NCBI GenBank assembly: GCA_963764465.1 | Contig: CAVXSO010000006.1 | Span: 806,001-870,000, forward strand | Length of the DNA: 64,000 bases | From: JAJXXT01 sp963764465 | GTDB taxonomy: Bacteria > Pseudomonadota > Alphaproteobacteria > Acetobacterales > Acetobacteraceae | Direction of reading: 5' to 3' | In this document: piece by piece, positions 61,858 to 64,000 of the stretch | How positions within the stretch are numbered: position 1 is the first letter of the stretch | How the letters are laid out: each line of letters starts with the position of its first letter | Program-made: the position numbers and the translations under genes | Notes under the pieces: generated by a model | The model's database searches: none | Told to the model about the DNA's origin: nothing | The model's input: the letters and a program-made list of their open reading frames with translations, nothing else

Positions 61858-64000
61858 TCAGTGCGGAAGCGATGCCGCCGCCCCCTTACCTTTCGCTGGG
61901 TCTGCCGCTACCTCCTCAGGCTCCGCCCATTCGATCGGGTCCGGCTTGCGGACGAGCGCCTGGCTAATGACCTCGTCCACATGAGCGACGGGAATCAGCT
62001 TGAGGTTCTTCTTCACGTTATCCGGGATCTCAGCCAGGTCCTTCTCGTTATCCTTCGGGATAAAGACCGTCGTGATTCCAGCGCGCAATGCGGCCAGCAG
62101 CTTTTCCTTGAGCCCGCCGATCGGCAGCACGCGCCCTCGAAGGGTGATCTCCCCCGTCATGGCAACGTCGCGGCGAACCGGGATGCCGGTGAGAACCGAG
62201 ACCATGGACGTCGCCATGGCGATACCCGCCGACGGACCATCTTTCGGCGTGGCTCCTTCCGGGACATGCACGTGGATGTCGCGCTTCTCGAACAGCGTTG
62301 GCTTGATGCCGAACGAGACCGCGCGGCTGCGCACGTACGACAGAGCGGCGGAGACACTTTCCTGCATTACGTCGCCGAGCTTGCCCGTCTGCTTCACATT
62401 ACCTTTGCCGGGAAGCAGCACGCTTTCGATGGTCAGGATCTCGCCTCCGACCTCTGTCCAAGCAAGCCCGGTGACCACGCCGACCATGTCCTCGCTCTCC
62501 GCCTCGCCGAAGCGGAAACGTCGCACACCAGCGTATTTCTCCAGATTCTTGCCCGTTATGGCAACCTTCTTGGCCTTGCCAGTCACGATCTCCCGCACCG
62601 CCTTACGCGCGAGGTTGGCAATCTCACGCTCGAGGTTCCGGACACCAGCCTCGCGCGTATAGGTACGGATCAGATCGCGCAGCGCCTCGTCGTTGATCGA
62701 CCACTCGTCGGCCTTAAGGCTGTGTGCCTCGCCCTGCTTGGCGATCAGGTGCCGACGCGCGATTTCGACCTTCTCGTCCTCGGTGTAGCCGGGGATCCGA
62801 ATGATCTCCATCCGATCCATCAGCGGCTGCGGCATGCGCAGCGAGTTCGCCGTTGTCACGAACATCACGTCCGACAGATCGTAATCGACCTCGAGGTAGT
62901 GATCGTTGAAGGTCGAATTCTGCTCGGGATCCAACACCTCGAGCAATGCCGAGGATGGATCACCCCGCCAATCCGCGCCAAGCTTGTCGATCTCATCGAG
63001 GAGGAAAAGCGGGTTCGAGGCCTTCGCCTTCTTCATGCCCTGAATGATCTTGCCAGGCATCGAACCAATGTAGGTTCGCCTGTGGCCGCGGATCTCCGCC
63101 TCGTCGCGCACACCACCAAGGGACATACGGACGAAGCTGCGGCCGGTCGCCTTTGCGATCGATTTGCCGAGTGACGTCTTGCCAACACCAGGCGGACCGA
63201 CCAGGCACAGAATGGGCCCACGCAGCTTCTGGCTGCGCACCTGGACAGCCAGATACTCGAGAATGCGCTCCTTTACCTTCTCGAGCCCAAAATGATCGGC
63301 ATCGAGAACCTTCTCAGCCTCGTTGATATCTGTCTTTATCTTACTGCGCTTCTTCCAGGGGATAGAAAGCATCCAGTCGAGGTAGTTGCGTACCACCGTG
63401 GCTTCGGCACTCATCGGGCTCATGGTCTTGAGCTTGCGCAGCTCGGCCATCGCCTTCTCGCGCGCTTCCTTAGACAAGCGCGTCTTCTTGATGCGCGCCT
63501 CAAGTTCCGCGTTCTCGTCGCGCCCGTCCTCGCCCTCGCCGAGTTCCTTGTGGATCGCCTTGAGCTGTTCGTTCAGGTAGTATTCGCGCTGCGTCTTTTC
63601 CATCTGCCGCTTGACGCGATTGCGGATGCGCTTCTCCACCTGGAGCACGCCGATCTCGCTCTCCATGTGGCCAAACACACGCTCAAGCCGTTCGGCAACG
63701 GAAGCCGTCTCCAGGATCTCCTGCTTCTCCGCAATCTTGAGCGAGAGATGGCTCGCCACCGTGTCCGCGAGCTTGGAGGGATCCTCGATCTGGTTGAGCG
63801 AGACCAGGACCTCGGGCGCGATCTTTTTGTTGAGCTTGATATATTGTTCGAACTGCGAAACGACAGAGCGTGCCAGGGCCTCGAGTTCCTTGGCATCACC
63901 GAGCGCATCTTGCATCGGCTCGACACTGGCCACGAAATAGCTTTCCGTCTCACGGAACTCGGTGATCCGCGCGCGGCTGCCACCTTCTACCAGAACCTTT
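61858..64000 (-). CDS. lon: ATP-dependent protease Lon (partial, N-terminus beyond right edge)
   Basis: AAA+ serine protease; about 714 residues are visible, the first 90 or so missing. The open frame runs to the window edge (KVLVEGGSRARITEF). Walker A GPPGVGKTSLGKS, Walker B FLLDEIDKLG, catalytic Ser in PKDGPSAGIAMATS and Lys in GGLKEKLLAALRAGI are intact. The C-terminal tail after the protease domain (about 20 residues rich in Ala, Lys, Pro) is unremarkable. hupB lies 232 bp downstream. Confidence 0.97.
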   Translation of the reverse strand, partial: KVLVEGGSRARITEFRETESYFVASVEPMQDALGDAKELEALARSVVSQFEQYIKLNKKIAPEVLVSLNQIEDPSKLADTVASHLSLKIAEKQEILETASVAERLERVFGHMESEIGVLQVEKRIRNRVKRQMEKTQREYYLNEQLKAIHKELGEGEDGRDENAELEARIKKTRLSKEAREKAMAELRKLKTMSPMSAEATVVRNYLDWMLSIPWKKRSKIKTDINEAEKVLDADHFGLEKVKERILEYLAVQVRSQKLRGPILCLVGPPGVGKTSLGKSIAKATGRSFVRMSLGGVRDEAEIRGHRRTYIGSMPGKIIQGMKKAKASNPLFLLDEIDKLGADWRGDPSSALLEVLDPEQNSTFNDHYLEVDYDLSDVMFVTTANSLRMPQPLMDRMEIIRIPGYTEDEKVEIARRHLIAKQGEAHSLKADEWSINDEALRDLIRTYTREAGVRNLEREIANLARKAVREIVTGKAKKVAITGKNLEKYAGVRRFRFGEAESEDMVGVVTGLAWTEVGGEILTIESVLLPGKGNVKQTGKLGDVMQESVSAALSYVRSRAVSFGIKPTLFEKRDIHVHVPEGATPKDGPSAGIAMATSMVSVLTGIPVRRDVAMTGEITLRGRVLPIGGLKEKLLAALRAGITTVFIPKDNEKDLAEIPDNVKKNLKLIPVAHVDEVISQALVRKPDPIEWAEPEEVAADPAKGKGAAASLPH

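Noticed and set aside
61861..63174. 437-codon plus-strand open frame opposite lon
   Set aside because: Mirror frame of lon with arginine/leucine/histidine bias only.

Overview
The window is 64 kb of dense, GC-rich chromosome from an alphaproteobacterium. The evidence is the gene order nuoA-N / coaX / rnj / DUF1467 / proS / lolC / lolD / dnaE, a short (type 2) prolyl-tRNA synthetase, an NDUFS4-like complex I accessory subunit, RNase J, and HslV with an N-terminal extension before its catalytic threonine. The neighbourhoods look most like Rhodospirillales/Acetobacterales, but that placement is an inference from memory. Both edges cut genes: hslU on the left and lon on the right.

Layout. 0-7 kb: hslVU (minus), an MFS transporter, and a compact histidine cluster hisB-hisH-GNAT-hisA (plus) that lacks hisF, then an enolase-superfamily enzyme (minus). 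7-11 kb: an accessory island with a TetR regulator, a perfect 20-bp palindrome, a methanethiol S-methyltransferase-like membrane enzyme, and an alpha/beta-hydrolase-glycosyltransferase fusion broken by a one-base frameshift. 11-14 kb: homogentisate dioxygenase, fumarylacetoacetase and a flavin reductase (tyrosine/homogentisate breakdown). 14-16 kb: tsf and rpsB with a foldable leader. 16-21 kb: a DoxX/DoxD-like membrane protein, a nucleoside phosphorylase, a methyltransferase, acetoacetate decarboxylase, 3-hydroxybutyrate dehydrogenase and a class IV aminotransferase.

21-46.5 kb (all minus apart from one IS): the complete 14-gene respiratory complex I operon nuoA-N, then coaX, rnj, DUF1467, proS, lolCD and dnaE. 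An IS3-family element with a stop codon inside orfB sits between DUF1467 and proS. 46.5-54.6 kb: four tRNA genes (Asp, Val, Arg, Pro), an MntR-type regulator, a MASE4-GGDEF diguanylate cyclase, a FUSC-family protein, the NDUFS4-like subunit placed directly behind tRNA-Pro, a DUF192 protein, a class I/II histone-deacetylase-like enzyme, methylisocitrate lyase and an ion transporter.

54.6-61.3 kb (plus): a tightly coupled molybdenum-hydroxylase maturation operon (coxG, coxD, coxE, a split XdhC pair, a MoeA/MobA-like fusion) followed by an unassigned ATP-grasp-like protein. No hydroxylase structural genes are present in the window, so the cluster is a stand-alone maturation module here. hupB and lon (minus) close the window. 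Start and stop codons overlap by 1-4 bases throughout the operons, so translational coupling is the rule in this genome. No CRISPR array, prophage or replication origin was seen.
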